Assembly (NCBI RefSeq): GCF_028476545.1
Contig: NW_026731790.1
Location: 797,501 to 861,500 of the forward strand
Source of the DNA: Physella acuta
Lineage: Eukaryota; Mollusca; Gastropoda; Physidae
Direction: 5' to 3'
DNA: 64,000 bases
The position numbers and the translations under genes are program-made. A model generated the notes under the pieces. It was not told where the DNA came from and did not search any database. It worked only from the letters and a program-made list of their open reading frames with translations. The first letter of the stretch is position 1. Each line of letters begins with the position of its first letter. Below are positions 20,685-30,609 of the stretch, in pieces.

Positions 20685-22094
20685 TGGGGGGGGGTAATTA
20701 CATATGGGGGTAATTGACAGGGGGGGGGGTAATTGATAGGAAGGGTGTAATTGCTCTGGGGGGTATATAACTTTTTTTTTTAATATGGAGAAATGAGCAT
20801 CTTAAAGTACATCACATATTTCAACGTTTGTACTATTAGTTTATGAAGCGTCTTTCTTATATACTTGTAAAAAGCTATTTCGCTAAAACGTGTTTCCCTT
20901 GGCTATTGGTGTTTCTGTTTCCATATCAGTCTGTGGTTGTGTGACTTTGGTATGAGGGACGTCTAGTGTGGTGACTTAAATCATTTACCAAGGAGAAGAT
21001 GAGGCGCATGTTTTTGTTAACCAATAATTAATGTTTAATAAACACAGTGTTAAGTTGCGAGATAATTATCCATGTTGCTCGTATGTAAAACTGTAACTTA
21101 TTTTTTATTAATTTAAAGAAAGAGTACTTAGAGTTTGACCTGCTAGAAATCGTGTATTACCTTAGATTGTAATTGTGTTTATTCACTCTATATGTACCAG
21201 TTGGGTCCAAAATTGATTTTTCAACATATATTGCTTCAAGTTAAAAATAATTCAAATTGAAATGGCTAGACGTATAGTCCCCTATTTTATCTCTAATTTT
21301 GCAAGACATTTTATCCCACTGATATGCATATGTCCGATTGCACATACAATGTATACCATACAGATATTATGGCTTGATCTAGTAACCAAGAGCTAAGCTC
21401 AAAATTAAAACAGTGCTTAGATCTAAACATTTGTTTTCGGCGTCAAGTCTAGTCTTTTAACCTGAAAGTCTCAAGTTCGAATCGGGGTTCAAGTCCGTAG
21501 ATTGTACTTGAGTCCACGTAGCTCTTATGAGTAACTGATTTAAGTTAGGGAAAGTTGCGCGTTGACATACATAGAACTATAGAACAACAATAACATATGT
21601 TGAAACGACATCCTATTCACAATTAAACAAACATTTAAATATATGTATACATATTTATTGTCTAATTAATATCAGTTACGTACATAATAATGTTTATATT
21701 TACAATTATTTTTATATGATAAAGCTGAATAATAGTTTGTTAACACATTGACGATCAGTGGACTTTTATCACAGATTAATCTGAATGGAAAATCCAAAGC
21801 ATCGATATTTTATAATATAAATTTAAAAATAATTATCAAAAATACTCGCTGTCCGATTTGAACAACCGATGAAAAGTCTGAATTATCAACTGTATATAAG
21901 TCGCGCACTTATTATAGCTATTGCTTTCATTTAAAAGCAAAATAGAACAAATAAATAGCCATTTTAACAGACATAAAAATAATTCAAATTTTCAATAAAA
22001 GTTATTATCATAAAATAATTTAAATGATACCATTTACATTTATAATTCAAGTGTTTCACTAAGCATAAACATTTAACAATTATTTATATTTAGA

Positions 22095-22140
22095 GGTTGC
22101 ATCCCTTGGAAACAATGATTTGATACAATGGGAAGTAACT
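22095..22140 (+). promoter_or_regulatory. Alpha hairpin/acceptor module, best example
   Basis: TATTTATATTTAGAG precedes GGTTGCATCCCTTG and, after an A/T-rich loop, AATGGGAAGTAACT. GTTGCATCCC can pair with GGGAAGTAAC, with one G:U pair and one mismatch. Counterparts lie at 432, 2714, 10578, 12446, 14751, 17369, 19018, 24500, 45791, 48471, 50875, 54187 and 57122. Most are preceded by a T-rich tract ending in AG, like a 3' splice site. Confidence 0.55.
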
Positions 22141-22313
22141 CGGCAAAATTAATAGTCGACCTGTTCCAGTGCACGTTGCGTATAATAAAAACCTTGGCTC
22201 CTCAAAGTAGACCAACAAAATTAGACATGTTGCAAATATATTTCGAACACTTTTCCGAGGTCGTCACATCCGTGTCGTTAATAAAACTACAGAAATGCAT
22301 TGTTTACATTTAG
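22128..22313 (+). pseudogene. Met-Gly-Ser-Asn reading frame of unrecognised family
   Basis: This 61-codon frame starts at the ATG of the hairpin module: MGSNSAKLIVDLFQCTLRII, then KTLAPQSRPTK, then YFEHFSEVVTSVSLIKLQKC and V-Y-I before TAG. Related beginnings occur at 2744 (MGSHSTKLLVDMFQCTGC) and 14783 (MGSNSEKIMVDMFQCSGC). Sibling copies read Trp where this TAG lies. Gly2 after Met with a nearby Lys could allow N-myristoylation (speculative). Probably a relict of a duplicated gene; no known domain is seen. Confidence 0.35.
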
Positions 22314-22404
22314 GGCATTGAGTCAAACAAGACGATATGAACATTTGAGTGATCGAGTTGATATTTGAGTATAGGTCTTCGAGATTATCATGAGTTGAAA
22401 GCAT

Positions 22405-22930
22405 GAGCGGAACTACAGTGCCGCCAGACCCCGCAATGCTTTGGGGGGGGGGGGGGGGGGCACGTCATTTAGGGGCCCAGAGCCGACCATAACAAATATT
22501 TTTTTTATAGTTTTTATAAAAAAAAGTTATTTCTTTTTCATTTTTGACTTAATGGTTGTATTGTAAAAAAATTACCGTAGCTGCGGTTGGATTATATTTA
22601 TTCTATAGACACCACCCCGCGCTCTTGTATATTCTTTTTCCCTCTATTTTTAAACCACTATGAAAGCCGAGTCTTTCTCCTACAATTTCCCTTATTTTTT
22701 AAAAATAGTCAAATAGTGGTGACAATAAGCTCATTTTAATAGATTTGTACTGTACAACTTTAAAATCTATAATAATTAAGAGAAGTGATTCTTTTATAAG
22801 TAATTACTAAAGAATGACATCGTATAAGAAGGAAATGTATTAAATCAATAATATTTTTAAAAAATTATAATATAAATAAAAAAAAACATAAAAATAAAGA
22901 TAACACGAGACACCTTTACTTATAGAAAGC
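22405..22930 (+). mobile_element. Element end with GCGGAACTACAGTGCCGCC terminus
   Basis: GAGCGGAACTACAGTGCCGC, then CAGACCCCGCAATGC, a poly-G and TTTAGGGGCCCAGAGCCGAC are the reverse complement of the right end of 52860-53262. Inside, AAGCTCATTTTAATAGATTT is also shared. Only one terminus is clear here. Class uncertain, probably a hAT-like non-autonomous element. Confidence 0.5.
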
Positions 22931-23214
22931 TTTCATGTTTTATATTATTGCGCTTACACACACGCATGCGGCTCTTTTGATGTCAAGGGGCGGCTCTCGA
23001 GTTCCATACACACATTTTATTGAATTTTCAAAACTCATAAAAATATTATACTGTAAAGAAAAACACCTTAAAATGGATACAAAAAACTCATTAGGGAAAA
23101 CGACAGTAGGTGAGGTAGAAAGTATCCAGACAGCTGAAGCCGCTTGGGCAATAGCCCAGTGGCGTAGCCAGGAATTGGTCATGGGAGGGGTTCAAAAATG
23201 TATACGTATATTAT

Positions 23215-23216
<2 letters not shown>

Positions 23217-23282
<66 letters not shown>
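23217..23282. repeat. (TA)n array
   Basis: Pure TA run inside the nested element. Confidence 0.95.
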
Positions 23283-23283
<1 letters not shown>

Positions 23284-23670
23284 CTATATAGGGTCGGGGT
23301 CCAGTGGGAGGGGTTATAACCAAGCCAGTTGGTCGGACTTTGCCGTGTTGAGGCCTACCTGAATAATGGCAGACATCTCCTGACATGATGTCCGCAAGGA
23401 AAGACAAAAAAATATAGAAGCTTCTAGAATGGATTGGGAAAGTCCTATAGCAGAGTCGTAGTGAGGGCGGCGAGGGGGGTGCGGCCGCACGGGGTGACAC
23501 CATGTCGGGGGTGACACCAAGGCAAGAAAAAGCAAAATATACAGACTATAGATAAACATCCTTACCATCAAGTCTGCAGTGATTAAAGCTTATACACATG
23601 CATGTACCTGTATGTTACATATATTTAAATTATAGGTCTGTGTAGGTGAGCACACACACACATACACACT

Positions 23671-23786
<116 letters not shown>

Positions 23787-24146
23787 GGGGGGTGGTTATG
23801 ACACCTCGAAGTGCCGAACCGGGTGAAAACCGACCTGGCGACGCCACTCTCCTATAGTTATATTATTTGATTACTAATTTTATCAGAACTTAGCTAGCTA
23901 AAATACTTTAATATGTTTTGTGCGAAACATTTGTATTTTTTTATATAAATAAACATAATTTTATACATAAAGCTATTTATTTCAAATAAAACAGAACATG
24001 TATTCATTTAATCCTAATTAAATGCCATAATAGAACTAAAAGTGTTAGTGGCTCTTTAAAAATTGGAATATTTTGTAAATTATAACTTTTGGCTCTTCCG
24101 TCTCAAAAGGTTGCCGGCCACTGGACTAACCGAATGGTTAAGAATC

Positions 24147-24193
24147 AAGAACAGATACTACACTTTGATCTGAGCGAAAAGGCCGGGACGACC
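24147..24193 (-). ncRNA. U2 snRNA-derived fragment
   Basis: Its complement is the U2 5' region: AAGAACAGATACTACACTTT, GATCTGAGCGAAAAGGCCGG, against AAGAACAGATACTACACTTG and GATCTTAGCCAAAAGGCCGA in canonical U2. The branch-site-recognition region and 3' stems are absent, so it is a 5' fragment or pseudogene. It begins 24 bp beyond a hAT end. Confidence 0.75.
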
Positions 24194-24489
24194 TATTTGT
24201 TGATCTAGGTGCCTCCTGTACAGGTAAATATATGTGGTATTGCAAAAGATTGAAGACTTTAAATGGGAAACTTTGAGAGAATTCTGCTTGATCTGAATAT
24301 TTACTAATCTAAAGATTATTTAAGATATATTCCCATTGCTTTTACTGGAAATAAAGCATACTAATATTTTTTTTAAGAATTAAGCATACATTACTACGTG
24401 CAACTTTACTTCCTGGAAGTAAAAATATTAATTTATCAAAGGATATATTCATTATTTTTTTTTTATTTACTACTTGTTATATGTCTCAT

Positions 24490-24765
24490 TGCATTTTCAG
24501 GTAGCATCCCTTGGCATTAATGATTATATAAATGGGAAGTAACTAGCACAATGCTAAAATGTTTTTCACAGCTTCAATTTAAAAACACAAGCTGAAAATC
24601 AAAAGATTTGCTGTAGGTTTACAGATGCAGTGCAACATTGTTACATTGTGTATGGAATAAGAAATACAGAATATAGGGCAAAATGGTTTTGTAATGTTGT
24701 GAGTTTATTGCAATACAACGTCATTAAAAGCTAAGTCGTTTTATTTGAAACTTTGCTACTGTGTA
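24490..24765 (+). repeat. Beta hairpin module and following block
   Basis: The acceptor-like CATTGCATTTTCAG is followed by GTAGCATCCCTTGG and ATGGGAAGTAACTAGCAC (module 24500-24544). This is the copy that looks most like a real 3' splice junction. Downstream TTACATTGTGTATGGAATAA has weak similarity to block L at 12.8 and 51.6 kb. The ATG frame stops after Asn4. Confidence 0.5.
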
Positions 24766-24767
24766 TT

Positions 24768-24960
24768 CAGAGGCGTAGCTACCCTTCCGGCGCCCGGGGA
24801 CAAAGTTTCGATTTGCAACCCCCTCAAACTTTTGATTTTCACCCCCCTCAAATGTTCGATTACTTTTTACAACCCATTTTGGCACCTCCTAATGTCGGCG
24901 CCCAGTGACATATGTCCGTCCCCCCTCCCCCCCTCCCCCCCACCCATCGCTACGCCTCTG
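24768..24960 (+). mobile_element. Miniature hAT-like element with exact 8-bp target duplication
   Basis: CAGAGGCGTAGCTACCCTTC to ATCGCTACGCCTCTG, 193 bp, flanked by TGTGTATT on both sides (24760-24767 and 24961-24968). Interior phrases GGCGCCCGGGGACAAAGTTT and GCGCCCAGTGACATATGTCC are shared with 26622 and 49152. Non-coding. The perfect duplication indicates a fairly recent insertion. Confidence 0.92.
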
Positions 24961-25127
24961 TGTGTATTTCATAATTAAGAGTTTTGAACAGCCCATGATG
25001 TTTTGGTTATGTAAGAGTTGTTGATGACATCATCATATTAGGAAATTTAATAGTTAACATGAACATCTAATTAATTCGTAAACTCAATGTTATTCAAAAA
25101 ATGCAATTACAACATTCATCTGTCACG

Positions 25128-25205
25128 GGTTAAATAGCTAAGTTGTTAGTGTAATCGGCTTTCATGTGGGTGGCACGGGTTCGAGACACGTCAATGCATT
25201 TTTTT
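25128..25205 (+). tRNA. tRNA-like sequence, pseudogene or SINE head
   Basis: TAGCTAAGTTGTTAGTGTAA resembles a Pol III A box/D arm, and CACGGGTTCGAGACACG a B box/T arm (T loop TTCGAGA). T-runs (25201-25222) follow, as in a Pol III terminator. The anticodon stem does not fold convincingly and no CCA-compatible acceptor stem is clear, so a functional tRNA is unlikely. Confidence 0.4.
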
Positions 25206-25359
25206 TTCTTTTTTTTTTTTTTGAGATGTGAATGATAAAGTTGCCTATCTGCACTTGGCGGAATAAAGGGAAGGTGAAGTAGAGTTCATCTGTTTCTTTG
25301 TCCTAAACATATGAAGGGATAGTGTGGTCAGAGACATGCTCGGCTGGAATCGTTTTTTT

Positions 25360-25990
25360 AAACGATAAAAACATGTTGTCTGAGACTTCGCGGGACAAGA
25401 GTGCCATCAAACTTTCTTCACCCTCCCCCCCCCCCCCCTCTCCCATCGCTGCAAAGTTCCGAAGCTCCGCCCTCCTTCCTAGAGTGTGACGTCGTTTATG
25501 GACGGCCTCTAATGGGATATTATAGACATGGTCGGACTAAGTACCAATTACCGTTGGAAGTATACTAGGTCTATAGGGGTCTTAAATAATTAACTTCACG
25601 TTTTTTGACGATTTTACCCCCCCCCCTTCCCACCTTCTCCTTCCCGCCCTCCGTAACACATCGGTACAAAAATCCAGACGCCCACCTAAAATGACGTCAC
25701 ACCTCAGCCTACAAATTCTCCTCCTCCCCCACCCCCATATTCCGAACTTATTTTTAAACATATTTTTTTTTTCTAAAATATTGACTGAGCTTGGTCGAAA
25801 GAGAGTACTTGAATGAATTTCTTTCCCAATGTATTAAAACAGCTGTCTAAAATGCGAACTAACGGCAGAAGTATTACGTAACGCCATCTGAAACCCCACC
25901 CACTCCTCCTCATCGCATAATCACGGAATCTCCTTCGTCCTACGACGTTCAAAAGATATCACACCACTTTTTGTCTTTGTTTTTTAGTTA
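25360..25990. mobile_element. Degenerate MITE copies with TTTATGGACG ends
   Basis: AGAGTGTGACGTCGTTTATG at 25492-25511 is a right terminus of the type seen whole at 26158-26585. From 25590 to 25960 a second, endless copy shares AAATGACGTCACACCTCAGC and CCATCTGAAACCCC with that element. C-runs alternate with AT-rich filler, with no coding. Confidence 0.5.
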
Positions 25991-26157
25991 TAGCTACTTT
26001 CGTTATTGAAAGTTGTTGAATGGAACAAATATAATAAAACAGAAAAGGTAATGAAATGTAACGCATTACTGTTAAACAATAGATAGCTTGAGGTTTTAAT
26101 ACATGGAAAGAAATCTTGTTGAATTACACATCCACCTACGTTAACAATAGCATAGTG

Positions 26158-26585
26158 GCCATCCATAAATGAAGTCACGCTTTTTTTTATGATTCCACCC
26201 CCCCCTCCCCACTGTCATAGATCGTCACAAAAAAGCCAGATTCCCCCCCCCTTTAAAATGACGTCACACCTCAGCCCACAACCCTCCCTCAAAACTGCAG
26301 TTGAATTTTTCTTAAAATATCTATATTTTATTCCAAAATCTTGTCTGAACTCTCTCAACATAATGTTTTAATCAATTCCTATTACAATTTGTTAAAACAG
26401 TTTTCTAAAACGCGATAATAACGGCTGCTAACGTTTTCTAACATTCCTTTTCGTTTTTTTGCAAACAAAATGTGACGTCCCACCATCTGAACCCCCCCCC
26501 CCCCCCTCCCCCTCATCGCACACCGTCACAAAATTACGGACGCCCCTACTCCCCTACGAGTGTGACGTCATTTATGGACGACCCC
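26158..26585. mobile_element. MITE with inverted ends CGTCCATAAATGACGTCAC
   Basis: The left end GGCCATCCATAAATGAAGTC and the right end GACGTCATTTATGGACGACC are imperfect inverted repeats of about 25 bp. Just inside both ends lie C-runs and TCGTCACAAAA. About 430 bp, non-coding. Related pieces occur at 25360-25990, 58860-59410 and 63240-63545. Superfamily not assigned. Confidence 0.6.
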
Positions 26586-26621
26586 CATACTACCCTAGAA
26601 GTCTTATGATCAACCATCGGC

Positions 26622-26852
26622 CAGAGGCGTAGCGACCCTTCCCGGCGCCCGGGGACAAACTTTTCGATTTGCACCCCCCCCCCCTCGCGATTTCGATTTG
26701 CATCCCCCCCCCCCCTCAAACTTTCGATTTGCACCCCCTCAACCTTTCTTTCAATGCATTTTTCCAACCCATTTTGGCGCCCCCTAAGGTCGGCGCCCGG
26801 GGACATATGTCCCCCCCCCCCCCGCCCCCCCCCCCCCCTCGCTACGCAACTG
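26622..26852 (+). mobile_element. Miniature hAT-like element, CAGAGGCGTAGC family
   Basis: CAGAGGCGTAGCGACCCTTC to TCGCTACGCAACTG. Flanks CCATCGGC and CCATTGCC agree at 6 of 8. Interior GGGGACAAACTTTTCGATTT and GGCGCCCGGGGACATATGTC as in 24768. Frames across it (Pro- and Gly-rich) are products of C-runs. Confidence 0.78.
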
Positions 26853-27090
26853 CCATTGCCACCAAGGTCAGTGCTGTGCTGGTGTAGAAACATGTGCCAA
26901 TCATTGCATCAGACGAAGTGTGTGTTGAGAATTCAATAAAGACGGTAAAAAAAAAGTGTTGGCTATTACGCAGGTCTACCCATACCAGAGAAGCATTATC
27001 ATTTATAGAGACGGCTACCTACTGAAAGGGTTGGGTTTGTACAATTAACATTAGTTAAGATATCGGTGTATTGTTTATTAGTAGATCTGA

Positions 27091-27643
27091 GGGTAATCTA
27101 TCGTTTTGGGTACGTAAAATCGCCCGCGGGTATTAATGTACGAAAACGTTACCTCATTATCAAGGCTGTAATAGAAGTATATCTAATCTATATTGTGATA
27201 TGTTTGTGTCAAATATTATAGATAAATGAATAAGAAACCTAAATCAATGGGTAAATATATCAATATAGGCGAGAAATTATCTTTAAACAGCAGTGTTTGC
27301 GAGCAGGATTTGCTATTTAAAAAAAGCGGCCATCTGTAAGCTAGAGTGGCTTCCCCTGAATCTTGCGCTATAAGTTTACAATAAAAAATAATTAAGATGG
27401 CTGCTATAGTAAATGAGCATGAGTGCATCTGTTGGAAACATCGCTAGTCTTCATTTATTACTGAAAAGTTTTAATTCTGTTGTTTAAAAAGAGGTACATA
27501 AATGAAACAAGGAAACATTTTTGTATTTTTCAAAACATAAATCCTCCTGAAAATGTGAAATAATTAGTAAAGTTTAAGGGGTCACCTGTTTTTCACATTA
27601 CTAGTCGCGGGCGATTTTACGTATCTAAAACGACAGATTACCC
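27091..27643. mobile_element. TIR element of 553 bp (GGGTAATCTRTCGTTTT ends)
   Basis: Terminal inverted repeats of about 45 bp: GGGTAATCTATCGTTTTGGG and TACGTAAAATCGCCCGCGG on the left. The right complement differs at a few sites. The interior includes AACAGCAGTGTTTGCGAGCA and GTGGCTTCCCCTGAATCT, partly repeated at 28525-28690. No transposase. No clear target duplication, so superfamily unassigned. Confidence 0.75.
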
Positions 27644-28104
27644 AATCTATAAATAGATACACTTCTTGGATACCCTGGAAAACACCAAGCTGTAAGCGTG
27701 CCTAGCCGCCCCCTCTCTTCCACTCTAGGTATATCGCTACCACCCCCACCCCCACATGGTCTGGTGAGCTGTGGTTCATGCTAAATATTTACAATCGTAT
27801 AGCCGGGTTTAGTGACGGCTATTAGAGGCAGATAATTTAGTTTGAAACAATTTTTAACTTAGGGGAGGTAACTAAAAGGAGGCTGCTTTCACGGGGGGGG
27901 GGGGGGGAGAGGTGTTAGGGTAGGGGTTGGGGAAAAGAGGGTGGACGGGGGGTTATCGTCCTTAACGACCTACTGATAGTGTTTTAAAGCAAATACTTTC
28001 AGTGGCAGCATTGGTACTGTCGAATTCACAAATTGTGAATTACTGAAAAGTAGAAAATAAAACAACACCTTGTTATATATTAATCATTTTAAAAAAATTA
28101 GAAA

Positions 28105-28131
28105 ATACTTAATAATAATAATAACAACAAC

Positions 28132-28176
<45 letters not shown>

Positions 28177-28203
28177 TATAATAATAATAATAATAATAAT
28201 CGA
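28105..28203. repeat. (AAT)n microsatellite
   Basis: Trinucleotide AAT/TAA run with a few AAC units at the left. Confidence 0.95.
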
Positions 28204-28425
28204 CCATTAGTAACTTATTGCATCAGTCACACTGTTTAAAACACGTCAAATAATTTTTTTTACGTGTTAAAGAAAAAATCATATTCATTCGTGTCACTTT
28301 AGCGCATGACGCAATCTGCATGATTGTTAACAGGATGCTATTTGGTACGATGGCGCCTGTTAGTTTTAAGGGGCCGCACGCGGCGCCTATTCCCGCGCAA
28401 CGCGCGTGGACCGGTACGCTAATAG

Positions 28426-28511
28426 GGCTGGTAAGTAGGTCACCAACCAGTTCTACGGCTCAATAAACACTGTATGAGCAATATAACTGGTTGGTGATCT
28501 ACTTAACAGCC
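28426..28511 (+). ncRNA. Compact hairpin, miRNA-precursor-like candidate
   Basis: Two 27-nt arms (28426-28452 and 28485-28511) pair at 25 positions plus one G:U and one mismatch, around a 32-nt loop. CACCAACCAGTT and AACTGGTTGGTG are the loop-proximal strands. Weaker pairing extends outward (CTAATAG/CTATATGG). Total size and arm length fit an animal pre-miRNA, but a tiny palindromic transposon relict would look the same. A CpG-rich patch (28345-28440) lies at its left edge. Confidence 0.35.
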
Positions 28512-28524
28512 ATATAGAAGTATT

Positions 28525-28688
28525 TTATAGGTAACTGAATATTTAACCAAAATCAATGGCTAAATATATTAATATTAGCCAGAAATTAACTTTAAACGGC
28601 AGTGTTTGCGAACAAGATTAAATATATAAAAAGCGGTCATCTGTAAGTTAGAGTGGTTTCCCCTGAATCTCTAACTATAATTTTACTA
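28525..28688 (+). repeat. Partial copy of the 27091 element interior
   Basis: CAATGGCTAAATATATTAAT, AAACGGCAGTGTTTGCGAAC and GAGTGGTTTCCCCTGAATCT match 27245-27365 in order. No ends are present. Confidence 0.6.
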
Positions 28689-29190
28689 AATAAACCGGGA
28701 GTGATCTCCCCTAAACTTTCTCTAATATTCTAGTGTGAAACAACAGGGGATGGCAACTCTGGATATAGACTGATTTTTAATCCATTTTAAATACTTAAAC
28801 TTTAAAATTGAATAACATCTCGTAGAAAAAACATTGCACATCAAGTGAACGCCGAATTAAATGTGCATTATAATGCGAAATATTATGCGTTTTTCGAGAA
28901 ATCTGAAATAGCGAAATTGACTACATCCGATCAACACAAATTACTCAAAATTTGATATAAGGCAAAGAATTAGAACTGTTACTTACACGTGAAATTACAT
29001 TTATCTAACTGAATTAGTACACAAGTTAATCTTTTTTTTTAATTTCAAAGTAGAAAAAGTTTCACTTCCGGTTATCGGAAATCGCTCAAAAGTTGACACT
29101 TATCTACCATTTTGATATAATACTTATATATGAAATTTCATCAACCTAGCTGCAACGGTTCTCAAGTTATCGTGTTTACAGACACACACA
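28689..29190 (-). mobile_element. Palindrome-ended family Z, copy 1 (cut at the CA tract)
   Basis: It begins with the reversed right end (AAACCGGGAGTGATCTCCCC TAAACTTTCTC type) and runs through TTGATATAATACTTATATAT and GTGTTTACAGACACACACAT. It matches 32159-32785 and 60096-60775 in reverse. At the internal CA tract it passes abruptly into the 16-bp array. Left-end sequence (CTTTCTCGTATA) is not found beyond the array. Confidence 0.7.
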
Positions 29191-29194
29191 TACA

Positions 29195-30478
29195 AAATTA
29201 TAGGTAGCCAAAATTGTAGGTAGCCAAAATTGTAGGTAGCCAAAATTGTGGGTAGCCAAAATTGTTTGCATCCCTCTTCAATGCAAACAATTCTTTCAGT
29301 TTCGTCTTCTACGATCAGATCAAAATTGAAGGTAGACAAAAAGGTAGTCACACCTATAGGTAGCCACAACTGTAGGCAGCAAGAATAGTAATTGTAGTTG
29401 ACCTCAACTATAAGTAGCTAAACTGTAGGTAGCCGAAACTGTAGGTAGCCAAAATTATAGGTAGCCAAAATTATAGGTAGCCAAAATTGTATGTAGCCAA
29501 AATTATAGTAAGCCAAAAATATAGGTAGCCACAATTGTATGTAGCCAAAATTAAAGGTAGTCTAAATTATAGGTAGCCTAAATTGTAGGTAGCCGAAATT
29601 TTAGGTAGCAAAAATTGTATGTAGCCAAAATTATATGTAGTCAAAATTATAGGTAGCCAAAAGTGTAGGTAGCCAAAATTATAGGTCGCCGAAATTGTAT
29701 GTAGCCAAAATTATAGTAAGCCAAAAATATAGGTAGCCACAATTGTATGTAGCCAAAATTATAGGTAGTCTAAATTATAGGTAGCCAAAATTGTAGGTAG
29801 CCGAAATTTTAGGTAGCAAAAATTGTATGTAGCCAAAATTATATGTAGTCAAAATTATAGGTAGCCAAAAGTGTAGGTAGCCAAAATTATAGGTAGCCGA
29901 AAGTGTATGTAGCCAAAATTATAGTAAGCCAAAAATATAGGTAGCGAAAATTGTAGGTAGTCGAAATTGTATGTGGCTAAAATTGTAGCTAAATCCAGCC
30001 AAAGTTGTACGTAGCCAAAATTGTAGGTATCTAAAATTGATTGCATCTCTCTTCAATGCAAACATTTCTTTATTTTCGTCTTCTACGACCAGATCAAAAT
30101 TATAGGTAGACAAAAAAGTAGTCACACCTATAGGTAGCCACAACTGTAGGTAGCAAGAATAGTAATTGTAGTTGACCTCAACTATACGTAGCTAAACTGT
30201 AGGTAGCAAGAATAGTAATAGATGACCTCAACTATACGTAGCTAAACTGTATGTAGCCAAAATTGTATGTAGACAAAATGGTAGGTAGCCAAAATCGTAG
30301 GTAGCCAATATTGTATGAAGCGAAAACTATAGTAAGCCAAAATTCTAGGTAGTCTAATTTATTAGGTAGTCGAAATAGTATGTGGCTAAAATTGTAGGTA
30401 AATCTAGTCAAAATTGTAGGTAGCCAAAATTGTAGGTAGAAAAAATTGTATATTGTCATATTGTAGGTAGCTAAAATT
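29195..30478. repeat. 16-bp tandem array (GTAGCCAAAATTATAG) with higher-order structure
   Basis: About 70-80 drifting units of GTAGCCAAAATTATAG/GTAGCCAAAATTGTAG. A non-unit insert (GCATCCCTCTTCAATGCAAA, then TTTCGTCTTCTACGA) occurs at 29269 and again at about 30043, giving a roughly 774-bp repeat. Near-identical blocks starting ATTATAGTAAGCCAAAAATA recur at about 29502, 29711 and 29920. Frames across the array (F-G-Y-L-Q-F-W-L-P) are artefacts. Confidence 0.9.
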
Positions 30479-30609
30479 TCAAAAACATTTTTTTCAGTTT
30501 CGTCATGTCCGACTAGATCTTGTAATGCTAATTATTCCAATATGTTGGTTCTTAATAAGGATGAAACAAATTGAGTTAAGAGTTCTTTTTCAAACTATCC
30601 ACAGAGGTC

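Larger units (their letters stand above)
19195..20770 (+). mobile_element. Internally deleted MULE DNA transposon
   Basis: Both ends carry repeated TGTCAATTACCCCC motifs in inverted orientation (19198-19230 and 20682-20760). Inside are a FLYWCH-type N-terminal fragment and a MULE transposase C-terminal fragment (separate entries) and two (TA)n arrays. The catalytic centre of the transposase is missing, so the copy cannot be autonomous. Target duplications were not identified. Confidence 0.65.
20790..22400 (+). repeat. Composite-family copy A6
   Basis: Colinear with A1: the first block (20800-21010, GTCTGTGGTTGTGTGACTTT), SINE piece (21455-21565), alpha hairpin module (22095-22140) and 3' block (22209-22320), all on the + strand. 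It is the copy in which the hairpin ATG and the 3' block share one open frame (next entry). Confidence 0.7.

Noticed and set aside
23216-23503. Frames with long I-Y-I-Y-I-Y tracts (also 10058, 10201, 19526, 23590, 39864)
   Set aside because: They are translations of (TA)n arrays joined to transposon ends.
25128-25205. Functional tRNA gene
   Set aside because: A and B box-like motifs exist, but the anticodon stem and acceptor stem do not pair well.
26546-26893. Gly/Arg-rich 115-codon frame and Pro-rich counterparts
   Set aside because: Both are translations of C/G-runs in the miniature hAT-like element.
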